From NCBI RefSeq assembly GCF_019973615.1, contig NZ_AP024238.1:1674001-1738000 (forward strand): a stretch of DNA of 64,000 bases, read 5' to 3'. Below are positions 40,401-49,053 of the stretch, piece after piece. The notes beneath the pieces were generated by a model that did no database searches, was not told the DNA's origin, and saw nothing but the letters and a program-made list of their open reading frames with translations. Numbering within the stretch: the stretch's first letter is position 1; each line of letters opens with the position of its first letter. This DNA comes from Rhodoferax lithotrophicus. GTDB lineage: Bacteria; Pseudomonadota; Gammaproteobacteria; Burkholderiales; Burkholderiaceae_C. The position numbers and the translations under genes were made by a program.

Positions 40401-42193
40401 TGGTAGCGGCGTTTGACCATCGACACATCTTCATTGACCCAACCCCCGATGTTTCACGCAGTTTCGCTGAGCGTCAACGCCTGTTTGATTTGCCACGTTC
40501 CAGCTGGGATGACTTTGACCGTGGTGTCCTCTCGCAAGGCGGTGGTATTTACGCCCGCTCGGCCAAGTCCATCAGCTTGTCCAAGATGGCACGCGAGGCC
40601 TTGGGAATAGAGGCACAGGAACTATCACCCAGTGATTTGTTGCATGCTATTTTGCAAGCCCCGGTGGACTTGATCTATAACGGCGGCATTGGCACCTATG
40701 TCAAATCGACCTCCGAGAGCCATCTTCAAGTGGGTGACAAGGCCGGTGATACCTTTCGCGTCAACGGTCAACAATTGCGCTGCAAAGTGTTGGTGGAAGG
40801 CGGCAACCTGGGTTGCACCCAGTTGGGCCGCATCGAATACGCACAAAACGGTGGTTTGATTTACACCGATGCCATCGACAACTCGGCCGGGGTGGATTGC
40901 TCTGATCACGAAGTCAATATCAAGATATTGCTTGATCGCGTGGTTGAGGCTGGGGATCTGACGCTCAAGCAGCGCAATGAGCTGCTGGCTTCCATGACCG
41001 AAGAGGTTGGTCATTTGGTGTTGGCTGACAACTATTACCAGACTCAGGCTTTGGATGTGGCCAACCATCGCCCCCTGTACTTTCTGGCTGGACAGCAGCG
41101 CTTGATGCAATGGCTCGAAGGTGCTGGTCGACTGAATCGCAAGATTGAGTTTTTACCCACGGACGAAGAAATTGCCCGCAGACGTGCACACCAGCTCGGC
41201 CTGACTGCACCCGAAGGTGCCGTGGTTCTGGCCTATGCCAAGATGTCGGTGTTTGATGATTTGTTGGCCAGCAATTTGCCTGACGACCCCTATTTCACCC
41301 GGGTTCTCAAAGCCTATTTCCCCAAGGCGCTGACCGAGCGGTTTGCGTCCGCCATTGATCAGCACCCTCTCAAGCGCGAAATTATTGCCACCTTTGTGGC
41401 CAACACGGTGGTGAACCGAACCGGGGCCACCTTTGTCAATTTCCTGGCCGCAGAAGCGGGTGCGACGGTCGCTGATGTGGTGCGCGCCTATACCTTGGCG
41501 CGTGAAATTTTTGATCTCGAAGCTTTGTGGGATCAGATCGACGCATTGGATGGCAGTGTGGCCAGCAGTTTGCAGCTCGATTTGTTGTGCAAACTCATTG
41601 CCATTGCACAACGTGCGTCACGCTGGATGCTGCGCGCACGCTCCAAATCGTCAGACTTGCCTACCTTGATGGCACGTTATCAGCCCGGTGCGCGTGAACT
41701 CAGGGCAAATTTGCCCCAATGGCTACCCACCCGTGCAACTGAACAATGGGCTCAGGCCACACAAAAGTTGGTGCAGGCTGGTGTTGATGCTGATTTGGCT
41801 GAAAATTTGAGTGCCCTGGAGTTCATTTTCCCGGCGCTGTACCTGGTTGACCTTACGGAACAAGCCGAGACTACATTGGCCCAAGCCGCGCGAGTCTATT
41901 TTGGTGTGGAAAACGTGCTTGCCTTAGGGGCATGGCGTGCCCAAATCGCCCGCTTGCCCACCGACACGCTCTGGCAAACCCAAGCCAGAGGCAGTGCCCG
42001 TGAAGACGTGTACGCCATAGCCAACCAGATCAGCCAAAGTGTGTTGATGCGTTTTGAGAGTGTGGATGCCTGGGCGGAGTTTCACGCGCCAAGCATAGAG
42101 CGGTTGTCCCGTTTATTGCAAACCATCACCACGCAAGTGGCTGACCTGGCACCAGTGTCGGTGGCTCTGCGTGAACTGCGCCACCTGGTGTGA
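37424..42193 (+). CDS. NAD-dependent glutamate dehydrogenase, large (180-kDa) class
   Basis: This 1589-residue enzyme oxidises glutamate to 2-oxoglutarate and ammonia with NAD+. It belongs to the large bacterial class (Pseudomonas GdhB type), in which the catalytic domain is in the second half. Recognisable there are [20 protein letters not shown] and [12 protein letters not shown] with the catalytic lysines, and the Rossmann loop [14 protein letters not shown]. The long N-terminal part (about residues 1-700) contains ACT-like regulatory segments, and the C-terminal part is helical. GGAG lies 7 nt before the ATG at 37424; a GTG 15 codons upstream is also open. A GC-rich hairpin follows the stop. 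Confidence 0.95.
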   Translation: [1589 protein letters not shown]

Positions 42194-42200
42194 GTGATGC

Positions 42201-42226
42201 GCCGCCCCACCATGGGGCGGCTGGTT
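42201..42226 (+). terminator. Probable terminator after the glutamate dehydrogenase gene
   Basis: GCCGCCCC (42201-42208) and GGGGCGGC (42214-42221) form an 8-bp GC stem with a 5-nt loop, followed by TGGTTTC. The U-tract is poor. It lies between convergent genes. Confidence 0.5.
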
Positions 42227-42631
42227 TCAGGCGCTCAGGTTGAGGATACGGCCGGTCGTTTGCCCCTGCGTGTTGAGTACCGGGGTCGAACTTGGGCTGG
42301 TGTTCAGGGTCATGCCGCGCTTGGCAATCACTGCGCTGTAAAGCCCATTAACCCACTCTTGCGTCTTGATGGCCGCCGCCGCTTGGCCTGATTGAAGGCG
42401 TGATGTGTAAGTGGGGTCCGACTGATTGGCTTGCTTGAGTTGGCGGTTCAGGCTGCGCACCTTTTCATTTGAATTTTGAGTCTGAGACTCTGCCTGCGCA
42501 ACCTGTTGACGCAGGCTCTCCTCATTGGCCTGGGCTTGCTCTGCTTGACGGCGCGCGGCTTCCAGCTGATTGCGAATCAAGCTGGTTCTCTGCGACGGGG
42601 TCGCACTGTTGGTGGCAGCAAGGGCAGCCAT
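42227..42631 (-). CDS. Small protein of unknown function with a coiled coil and a conserved C-terminal tail
   Basis: I do not recognise this 134-residue protein. Residues about 15-70 are rich in Gln, Glu, Ala and Arg with heptad-like spacing (QLEAARRQAEQAQANEESLR), suggesting a coiled coil. The tail, TPVLNTQGQTTGRILNLSA, is nearly the same as the tail of the upstream neighbour (42666-42863), while the bodies are unrelated. There is no signal peptide or membrane segment. The Ser/Thr-rich N-terminus and lack of Cys recall small secreted or flagellar-type substrates, but that is only a guess. It follows the neighbour by 34 nt on the same strand. No good Shine-Dalgarno precedes the ATG. Confidence 0.6.
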   Translation of the reverse strand: MAALAATNSATPSQRTSLIRNQLEAARRQAEQAQANEESLRQQVAQAESQTQNSNEKVRSLNRQLKQANQSDPTYTSRLQSGQAAAAIKTQEWVNGLYSAVIAKRGMTLNTSPSSTPVLNTQGQTTGRILNLSA

Positions 42632-42665
42632 GGTATGAACGGGAAAAACGGAAACCGATACAAAC

Positions 42666-42863
42666 TCAGGCCGTCACGTTCAACAGCCGGCCCGTCGTTT
42701 GCCCCTGGGTGTTGATCACCGGAGTGCTGGCGGGGGGCGTGGCTTTCTTGACTTCAGGCGCTTGATTTTGTGCCTGCAGGTCAGCTTGTTGCTCGGCTTG
42801 TTGAATTTGCGTGGGCCGTTGTGTTGCCTGAACGGACGATGCGCTGGATGTGGAAACGTTCAT
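42666..42863 (-). CDS. Small protein of unknown function sharing the C-terminal tail of its neighbour
   Basis: I do not recognise this 65-residue protein. It has a strong AAAGGAGC seven nt before the ATG, good support that it is real. The body is Gln/Ala/Ser-rich (NVSTSSASSVQATQRPTQIQ onward) and likely unstructured or helical. The last 19 residues, TPVINTQGQTTGRLLNVTA, match those of the next gene with four conservative changes. The DNA of the two tails is also alike, so the tail was duplicated or exchanged. The two genes form a small operon convergent with the glutamate dehydrogenase gene. Confidence 0.65.
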   Translation of the reverse strand: MNVSTSSASSVQATQRPTQIQQAEQQADLQAQNQAPEVKKATPPASTPVINTQGQTTGRLLNVTA

Positions 42864-42957
42864 AAGAAGCTCCTTTCAGGGTGCATTCGGAGTTTACGAG
42901 CCTTGCGCCCGTGATTCAAGTCTTTCATCCATAAGGTTTTGGGAAGCTTCAAACTAC

Positions 42958-43044
42958 TCATGAGCTGAATTGCAAGGCTGCCAGACCGGCATAAAGTCCT
43001 CCCGCCGCAAGCAACTGTGCATGTGTGCCCAGCTCAACCACCTA
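42958..43044 (-). pseudogene. In-frame continuation of the ABC exporter beyond an amber stop
   Basis: The exporter frame meets TAG (minus strand, 43044-43042) after VVLEHG, yet the same frame continues for 27 codons with standard exporter C-terminal sequence (VVELGTHAQLLAAGGLYAGL, then AALQFSS) to TGA at 42960-42958. The residue at this position in relatives is usually Arg, Lys or Gln, so a single change such as CAG to TAG explains it. Confidence 0.8.
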
Positions 43045-44727
43045 GCCATGTTCCAGCACCACAATACAGTCCGCCTTTTGCACGGTGGCCAGCCGGTGTG
43101 CAATCACCAGCGTGGTGCGCCCGCGCATGGCCGATTCCAGCGCCGCCTGCACCATACGCTCGCTCTCGGCATCCAGCGCACTGGTGGCCTCGTCCAGCAA
43201 TAACAGGGGTGGATTTTTCAGCATGGCGCGCGCGATGGCCAGGCGCTGACGCTGCCCACCGGACAGGCGCACACCACGCTCGCCCAAAAAGGTGTCATAC
43301 CCTTGGGGCAGTGCGCGGATGAACTCGTCGGCAAATGCCGCTTGGGCGGCAGCCTGCACCTCTGCGTCGCTGGCATCCGGGCGACCATAGCGGATGTTCT
43401 CCCTGGCGCTGCTGGAGAAAATCACCGCATCCTGGGGCACGATGCCAATCTGCCCACGCAAGTCGTGTAATGACAGTGTCTGTGATGGCGCACCATTCAG
43501 CAGAATCTGGCCACTCTGTGCCTCATAGAAGCGCAGCAGCAGCTGAAAAACAGTACTTTTTCCTGCGCCACTGGGGCCGACCAGCGCCACGGTTTGTCCT
43601 GGCTTGACCTTCAGACTGAAATGTTGCAGGGCCAACTGGTTTGGGCGAGAGGGGTAGTGAAACCTCAAATTGTCAAATTCAATAGCGCTTCCCGCTTGAG
43701 GAATAAGGGCTGGAGCCGGATTTTTGGGTGAAGTAATAGGGGATTGACTGGACAGCAGTTCCATCAGCCGTTCCGTGGCACCGGCAGCACGCAACAAGTC
43801 GCCATAAACCTCACCCAGCACGGCAAACGCGCTGGCCAGAATGATCACGTACACCACCGTTTGCCCCAGATGCCCGGCGCTGATGCGCCCGGCCAGCACC
43901 GCTTGTGTGCCTTGGTACAAACCCCACAACAAGGCTGCCGAGGTGGCGATGATGATGAACGCGACCAGCACCGAACGCGCCTTGCTGCGGCGCACCGCCA
44001 CCTCAAAAGCCGTGTCCGTGGCCTGCTGGAAGCGCACCGCCTCACGCACCTCCGCCGTGTAGCTTTGCACCACGGCAATCCCGTTGAGCACCTCTGCGGC
44101 GATCGCGCTTGAATCAGCGGCACGATCCTGGCTACTGCGGGAGAGCTTGCGCACCCGTTTGCCAAACCACAGTGCGGGCAACACCACCAGCACCAGCACG
44201 CCCAGCACTTGCACCATCACCATCGGGTTGGTCCAAACCAGCACAGCCAACGCGCCGGTGCCCATCACCAGATTACGCAGCCCCATACTCAGTGACGAAC
44301 CCACCACGGTTTGCACCAGGGTGGTGTCCACAGACAGGCGTGACAGCACTTCGCCGGTCTGGGTGGTTTCAAAAAACTCGGGACTTTGTTGCAGCACGTG
44401 GCTGTACACCGCGCAGCGCAAATCGGCGCTGATGCGTTCACCCAGCCAGCTCACCATGTAAAAACGTGCGGCGGATGACAGCCCCAAGGCCACCGCCACC
44501 GCAAACAAAACCAGGAAATGTTCGCGCAGCATCATTACCTGAGCTCCCTTGTCGGCGGGCGACAAGCCAGCATCTATCAGCTGACGCAGCGCCAGGGGAA
44601 ACGCCAGGGTTGCCATCGCTGCGGTGACCAGAAACAGCAGTGCCAGCCCGATGCGCCAGCGATAAGGTCGCAAAAAGGGCCACAAACCAGACAGGGATTG
44701 AGTTTGACGTTGGGGCATGGTAGGCAT
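43042..44727 (-). CDS. ABC exporter half-transporter (MsbA/lipid-multidrug type), C-terminus cut by an amber codon
   Basis: This 561-residue protein has six transmembrane helices (about 20-310) fused to one ATPase domain. ATPase motifs are GPSGAGKS (Walker A), LSGGQRQRLAIARAM (signature), LLLLDEATSALD (Walker B) and IAHRLATVQ (H-loop), so the catalytic core is complete. It should dimerise and export lipids or hydrophobic compounds. Translation ends at TAG 43042-43044, removing 27 residues seen in frame downstream; these form the last helix of the ATPase domain, so activity may be reduced rather than lost. The linker between membrane and ATPase domains (PKNPAPALIPQAGSAIEF) is encoded by a copy of the dispersed palindromic element. 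Confidence 0.88.
   Translation of the reverse strand: MPTMPQRQTQSLSGLWPFLRPYRWRIGLALLFLVTAAMATLAFPLALRQLIDAGLSPADKGAQVMMLREHFLVLFAVAVALGLSSAARFYMVSWLGERISADLRCAVYSHVLQQSPEFFETTQTGEVLSRLSVDTTLVQTVVGSSLSMGLRNLVMGTGALAVLVWTNPMVMVQVLGVLVLVVLPALWFGKRVRKLSRSSQDRAADSSAIAAEVLNGIAVVQSYTAEVREAVRFQQATDTAFEVAVRRSKARSVLVAFIIIATSAALLWGLYQGTQAVLAGRISAGHLGQTVVYVIILASAFAVLGEVYGDLLRAAGATERLMELLSSQSPITSPKNPAPALIPQAGSAIEFDNLRFHYPSRPNQLALQHFSLKVKPGQTVALVGPSGAGKSTVFQLLLRFYEAQSGQILLNGAPSQTLSLHDLRGQIGIVPQDAVIFSSSARENIRYGRPDASDAEVQAAAQAAFADEFIRALPQGYDTFLGERGVRLSGGQRQRLAIARAMLKNPPLLLLDEATSALDAESERMVQAALESAMRGRTTLVIAHRLATVQKADCIVVLEHG
43675..43725 (-). repeat. Dispersed palindromic element, copy 3, inside the ABC exporter linker
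   Basis: On the minus strand it runs AAAAATCCGGCTCCAGCCCT to GGGAAGCGCTATTGAATTT and aligns with the intergenic copy at 44773-44820. It is sense to the gene and translates as KNPAPALIPQAGSAIEF between the membrane and ATPase domains. Confidence 0.6.
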
Positions 44728-44772
44728 GGGGCTGGGTGCTCAGGAACAGATGATTGGCCAGTGTATATGAAT

Positions 44773-44820
44773 AAAATTGGCCTCCAGCGCTTGATGGTAT
44801 TGCGCAGATAGCTATTAAAT
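44773..44820 (+). repeat. Dispersed palindromic element, copy 4, intergenic
   Basis: The sequence AAAATTGGCCTCCAGCGCTT ... TTGCGCAGATAGCTATTAAA lies between the exporter gene and the lipocalin-like gene. This is the copy closest to what I take as the consensus of the family and defines the forward orientation. Confidence 0.7.
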
Positions 44821-44833
44821 AGCTAGCAAATTC

Positions 44834-45922
44834 CTAGAGCCGCAAAGGGCTGCTGTAGCCAGTCATTTCCAGGTAGCCGTGGCCAATCACCTGGTGTTGG
44901 GCATCCCGCAGCTCGCTCAAGCCTTCCCAATAGATGGCTCCGGTGGAGGCCTGGCTATCCAACTCCTGGTTGTCGATGACGGCTTTCACAACGTAGGCCA
45001 CGCTGCTTGGGCTGCGACCATGCAGGCGCACCACCACCGACCATTCCACTGGGTAGGTACTGCCGCTGGCAGGGCTTTTCCAGACACGCCCTGGTGTAAA
45101 CACCACGTCTTGCGGGCCCAGTACCAGGGGATGGCTCTGGTCGATGGTGCGAAATGACCCGCCCGCCCATAATGTTTCACCGCTTGCACTGCGCAAACGG
45201 AACGCGATGAGTGCGCTGCCATCAATCAAATTCATGCCCACCCAATCCCAGCCCACGGCTTGGGGGGGCATCAGCGACTGACTCCATTCGTGGTCTAGCC
45301 AGGCGCGGCCCTGCACCTGAAAGGTTTGCCCTGCCAGGTGTAATTGACCGCTAGCGCTCAACTGCGGCAGGCTGTAATACAAGCTGGCCTGTTCTTCTTG
45401 TGGCCCCTTGCGCGACCAGCCCTGATCTCCTTGCAGTAACAGTGCCTGGGTTTCGTGCAGCCTCAGCTGAAATGAAAAATCTGTGCCACTGGCCTGTGCC
45501 AGGTAAGTGCTGGCCTCATGTTGAAGGTGCCAAGAACCGATGTTGACATGGGTGTCCGCGGTGCTGGCTTCGGCCAGATCCAGACCGGGGGTGCCCGAAG
45601 CGCGGGCCAGACGCTGGCTGTGCAACAGGCGAAGGCCCGCCACATCCGTCACGGCGGCATGGGCAAAAATCAGCTGTTTGGCGGCAAATGCGGAGCGCAT
45701 GCCCTGCGTTTGTGGCACACGCGAGCGAAAAAACGTCAACTGAAAACCAAATTGGCGTGACCCGGCCAGCAGCTGGCCAGTCAGATACCACCACTCGATG
45801 GCATGGTCCGGGTGACTGCCCAGGTCACGCGGAAACGTCAAGGCGGCTCGGTTGGAGGCCCCCAGCGTATCCAACCACCAAGACCAGGCCAGACCCAGTG
45901 ACAGACACTGCCGCCGATTCAT
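44834..45922 (-). CDS. Lipocalin-like / carotenoid 1,2-hydratase (CrtC/AttH) family protein
   Basis: This 362-residue protein belongs to the CrtC/AttH family of double lipocalin-like barrels. Supporting sequences are the early HPDHAIEWWYLTGQL, later RAWLDHEWSQSLMPPQAVGW and GWDWVGMNLIDGSALIAFRL. An N-terminal hydrophobic segment (CLSLGLAWSWWLDTLGAS) after MNRRQ looks like a signal peptide, possibly Tat-independent. AttH homologues are often encoded beside an FtsX-type permease and ATPase and may carry lipids in the periplasm. Here the likely partner permease ends at 51501, with amino acid transport genes in between. No carotenoid genes are nearby, so hydratase activity is unlikely. Confidence 0.82.
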   Translation of the reverse strand: MNRRQCLSLGLAWSWWLDTLGASNRAALTFPRDLGSHPDHAIEWWYLTGQLLAGSRQFGFQLTFFRSRVPQTQGMRSAFAAKQLIFAHAAVTDVAGLRLLHSQRLARASGTPGLDLAEASTADTHVNIGSWHLQHEASTYLAQASGTDFSFQLRLHETQALLLQGDQGWSRKGPQEEQASLYYSLPQLSASGQLHLAGQTFQVQGRAWLDHEWSQSLMPPQAVGWDWVGMNLIDGSALIAFRLRSASGETLWAGGSFRTIDQSHPLVLGPQDVVFTPGRVWKSPASGSTYPVEWSVVVRLHGRSPSSVAYVVKAVIDNQELDSQASTGAIYWEGLSELRDAQHQVIGHGYLEMTGYSSPLRL

Positions 45923-45983
45923 TCAGGGGAACCTTGTCGCGGGAAGCTCCCGCAGGCATGGGGTGGGACAGTGCCCGACATGT

Positions 45984-47036
45984 TCAATCCAGTGCCTGGA
46001 TTTGCCCCTGCAGCCGCGCGTAGGCAGGAGCACAGTCGCCGATGTGCTGCGCCACCCAGGCCGCATCAAAATAGCTGCCCAGATAACGCTCACCGGCATC
46101 ACACAGCAGCGACAAAATACTGCCTTGTTCACCCCGCTGGCGCATCTCGCAGGCCAGGTTCAACATACTCACAAAGTTGGTGCCGGTGGAGGGCCCCACC
46201 TTGCGTCCGAGCAAACTGCTGAGCAACTGCATGGCGGCCACGGAATCGGTGTTGCTCACCGTCATCATGCGATCCACCAGCGTGCGGATAAAACTGGCCT
46301 CCACGCGCGGGCGGCCAATGCCTTCAATGCGGGAGCCCGGCCCGGTCAGCGTGGCATCTCCGGTGCGGTGGTAGTCGCCAAACACCGAGCCTTCGGGGTC
46401 GGCCACACACACCTGGGTGGTGTGGCGCTGGTAGCGCACAAAACGGCCAATGGTGGCACTGGTGCCGCCCGTGCCTGCCCCCACCACCACCCAGCGCGGC
46501 ACCGGAAAACGCTCCCGCGCCATCTGGCTGAACATGCTCTGGGCAATGTTGTTGTTGCCGCGCCAGTCGGTCGCGCGTTCTGCGTAGGTGAACTGGTCCA
46601 TGTAATGGCCGCCGGTCTGCTGGGCCAGAGTTCGTGCCTCGTCATACACCGCCGATGCACTGTCCACCAAATGGCATTGCCCGCCATAAAAGGCAATCTG
46701 GGCAATTTTTTCATGCGAGGTGCTGCGTGGCATGACCGCAATAAACGGCAAGCCCAGCAGTCGGGCAAAGTAGGCCTCACTCACCGCCGTGGAGCCGCTG
46801 GAGGATTCCACCACGGTTGAGCCCTCATGTATCCAGCCGTTGCACAGGCTGTAGAGAAACAGTGAGCGTGCCAGCCGGTGTTTCAGGCTGCCGGTCGGGT
46901 GGGTCGACTCGTCTTTCAGGTACAGGTCAATCCCCGCGCTGGCAAAACCGGGCAAGGGCAGCGGGATCAGATGGGTGTCGGCACTGCGCTGGTAGTCGGC
47001 TTCAATGCGGGAAATGGCGCTGTGTAACCAGTTCAT
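45984..47036 (-). CDS. PLP-dependent cysteine-synthase-like enzyme (Cds1-type desulfhydrase candidate)
   Basis: This 350-residue fold-type II PLP enzyme has the Schiff-base lysine K52 in [16 protein letters not shown], the substrate loop [18 protein letters not shown] and the phosphate-binding loop [14 protein letters not shown]. It differs from CysK/CysM in motif detail ([10 protein letters not shown] rather than EPTSGNTG), which fits the L-cysteine desulfhydrase-like branch annotated as PLP-dependent cysteine synthase family. It may break down cysteine or a related beta-substituted amino acid. It lies downstream of an amino acid ABC transporter on the same strand, consistent with use of an imported substrate. 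The exact reaction is inferred. Confidence 0.85.
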   Translation of the reverse strand: MNWLHSAISRIEADYQRSADTHLIPLPLPGFASAGIDLYLKDESTHPTGSLKHRLARSLFLYSLCNGWIHEGSTVVESSSGSTAVSEAYFARLLGLPFIAVMPRSTSHEKIAQIAFYGGQCHLVDSASAVYDEARTLAQQTGGHYMDQFTYAERATDWRGNNNIAQSMFSQMARERFPVPRWVVVGAGTGGTSATIGRFVRYQRHTTQVCVADPEGSVFGDYHRTGDATLTGPGSRIEGIGRPRVEASFIRTLVDRMMTVSNTDSVAAMQLLSSLLGRKVGPSTGTNFVSMLNLACEMRQRGEQGSILSLLCDAGERYLGSYFDAAWVAQHIGDCAPAYARLQGQIQALD

Positions 47037-47043
47037 GCGTCTT

Positions 47044-47098
47044 TGCTATAAAAGTAGTAGCTTTATACGCTTGTTGAATAATCGCTACAGGTCAAAAT
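47044..47098 (-). repeat. Dispersed palindromic element, copy 5, intergenic
   Basis: On the minus strand it reads ATTTTGACCTGTAGCGATTA ... AAGCTACTACTTTTATAGCA. It fills the gap between the ABC ATPase stop and the cysteine-synthase-like start and is a degenerate member of the family. Confidence 0.6.
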
Positions 47099-47874
47099 CA
47101 CTTCAAACTTCCAGACAGGAACTGAGCCAGCCGCACACTCTTGGGGCTCCCCAAGACCTGCTTGGGATGGCCTTCTTCCTCAATCAGCCCTTTGTGCAAA
47201 AAGATCAGGTGGTTGGACACCTCGCGGGCAAAACCCATCTCATGTGTCACCACCACCATGGTGCGGCCTTCCAGGGCCAGGTTTTTCATGACCTTGAGCA
47301 CCTCGGACACCAGCTCGGGGTCAAGTGCGCTGGTGGGTTCGTCAAACAGCATCACCTCGGGTTCCATCGCCAAGGCGCGGGCAATGGCCACACGCTGCTG
47401 CTGGCCACCACTCAAGTGCGCCGGATAAGCATCTTCCTTGCCTTCCAGGCCGACTTTGGCGAGGTATTTGCGGGCAATTTCAATCGCCTGGTCACGCGGC
47501 ACACCCATCACATGCACCGGGGCTTCAATGATGTTTTGTAGCACCGTCATGTGGGCCCACAGGTTGAAATGCTGGAACACCATAGCCAGTTTGGTGCGCA
47601 GGCGTGCCAATTGTTTGGGGTTGGCGGCGTGTAATTCGCCGTTTTTTCCGGGGCTCAGGTGCAACTCTTCACCCGCCACGTTGATGCGGCCCTGGTGCGG
47701 TTTTTCAAGCATATTGATGCAGCGCAAAAACGTGCTTTTGCCCGAGCCCGAGCTGCCAATGATGCTGATCACATCCCCCGCATGGGCGGTGAGTGAGACC
47801 CCTTTGAGCACCTCATTGGAGCCAAAACGCTTGTGGATGTTTTCAACCTGCAGTTTGAGTGGGGTGGTGGTCAT
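47098..47874 (-). CDS. Polar amino acid ABC transporter ATP-binding protein (HisP/ArtP type)
   Basis: This 258-residue ATPase has GSSGSGKST (Walker A), [15 protein letters not shown] (signature), [12 protein letters not shown] (Walker B) and VVVTHEM (H-loop). The sequence [20 protein letters not shown] at the start and [10 protein letters not shown] region match the HisP/GlnQ class that powers polar amino acid import. It is the fifth gene of the operon binding protein-permease-permease-hydrolase-ATPase. The ATPase following the AstE-like gene instead of the permeases is a rearranged order compared with the standard His/Arg transporters. Confidence 0.93.
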   Translation of the reverse strand: MTTTPLKLQVENIHKRFGSNEVLKGVSLTAHAGDVISIIGSSGSGKSTFLRCINMLEKPHQGRINVAGEELHLSPGKNGELHAANPKQLARLRTKLAMVFQHFNLWAHMTVLQNIIEAPVHVMGVPRDQAIEIARKYLAKVGLEGKEDAYPAHLSGGQQQRVAIARALAMEPEVMLFDEPTSALDPELVSEVLKVMKNLALEGRTMVVVTHEMGFAREVSNHLIFLHKGLIEEEGHPKQVLGSPKSVRLAQFLSGSLK

Positions 47875-47903
47875 GAAAATGGTTGCCTGAAAAATCTGCG
47901 GGC

Positions 47904-49034
47904 TTACGCACCCAGTAATTCGCCACTGCGAAACGCTTCTGAACCGGCAATTTTGCCGAGCTCGCCACCTGTGGTGATGTAGCGGTCGCGAATACGCGCA
48001 TAAAAAAGTCCAGCCACACCGGCTGTGACACGGTGTACCTGGTTGGCAATCGGGTCAATGACCTCGGCCACCAAGTCGCCCACCTGCACCTGCTGGCCCA
48101 CTTGCGCGGTAAAGACCACGATGCCAGGGGCCGGGGCATGGAGTGTTTCGGAGCCCGCCAGTGGGGTGGCCTGACATCGGGGAGCGGGCACTTCGGGCAC
48201 TTGTGGGCAAGCCAGGGCACCCACGAACTGCAGCCAATTCAGAATGGCCTGGGCATCGGTTTGCGCCAAGGCGTGGCTCACATCCAGCTCACCACGCAGT
48301 TCAATGGTGGTGCTACAGCAGCCTTGTGGCAGGGGCACCTCCAACCCGCGGGCTTTCAAGCGCTCGGCCAGTTGCCACCAAGCCCCGGATAGGCATTCGT
48401 CAATTGGCCGATTGCCTGAGTTTTTGGCCAGCAAAATGGTTTGCGCCCCCAAAAAATGGGCCAAGGGAGCCAGCTGCGGCCAGCAGGCTTCTTCGGTATA
48501 GAAGTGCAACACACCTTCGCAGTCACAGTGCAGGTCGAGCATGTAATCAGCGTCATGCGCCAGAGTCAGCAGGTTGCGGCGCAGGCTTTGTAATTCGGTT
48601 TCGGGCTTCCATTGGCTCAGCACCTGGCCAATGGCCTGGCGTATGGTCAGCACGTTGGCCGTTGCGTCTTGCCCCAGTTGATCACGGACCAAGGGTTCTA
48701 CCGCTGCGGCCAGATCCGGGTAATGGCGATTGAAGTTTTCCGAGGTGTCCAGCTCAAAACGCCCCATCGGTTTATGGTCGAGCCGTTGCGCCAGACCAAT
48801 CGGATTGGCCACCGGCACCAGCACAACATGCCCCTGGATTTGTCCAGCGGTTTCTGCAGCCTCCAACAAAGCACGCAAATGGTGCGCCGCCAGCATGCCG
48901 GGCAATTCTTCGGCGTGTAAGCTGGCCTGGATGTAAATTTTGGGGCCACTGCCCGCTGTTCCAAAGTGAAAGCTGCTCAGGGTTTTATGGCTACCCAGGC
49001 TGGCACAGAGCAGGGGGTGATCAATGCGTTGCAT
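47904..49034 (-). CDS. Succinylglutamate desuccinylase/aspartoacylase family zinc hydrolase
   Basis: This 376-residue protein is an M14-type metallo-deacylase. Zinc ligands are H40 and E43 in SLHAEELPG and the His of [17 protein letters not shown]. The C-terminal part has a lipoyl-like beta-barrel ([25 protein letters not shown]), often seen in this family. It would remove an N-acyl group from an amino acid, as AstE does with succinylglutamate. Lying inside an amino acid ABC transporter operon, it suggests the imported substrate is an N-acylated amino acid or becomes one. The other ast genes are not here, so I do not assign astE. Confidence 0.85.
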   Translation of the reverse strand: MQRIDHPLLCASLGSHKTLSSFHFGTAGSGPKIYIQASLHAEELPGMLAAHHLRALLEAAETAGQIQGHVVLVPVANPIGLAQRLDHKPMGRFELDTSENFNRHYPDLAAAVEPLVRDQLGQDATANVLTIRQAIGQVLSQWKPETELQSLRRNLLTLAHDADYMLDLHCDCEGVLHFYTEEACWPQLAPLAHFLGAQTILLAKNSGNRPIDECLSGAWWQLAERLKARGLEVPLPQGCCSTTIELRGELDVSHALAQTDAQAILNWLQFVGALACPQVPEVPAPRCQATPLAGSETLHAPAPGIVVFTAQVGQQVQVGDLVAEVIDPIANQVHRVTAGVAGLFYARIRDRYITTGGELGKIAGSEAFRSGELLGA

Positions 49035-49053
49035 AGTGTTTAGCGCTCAAGTT

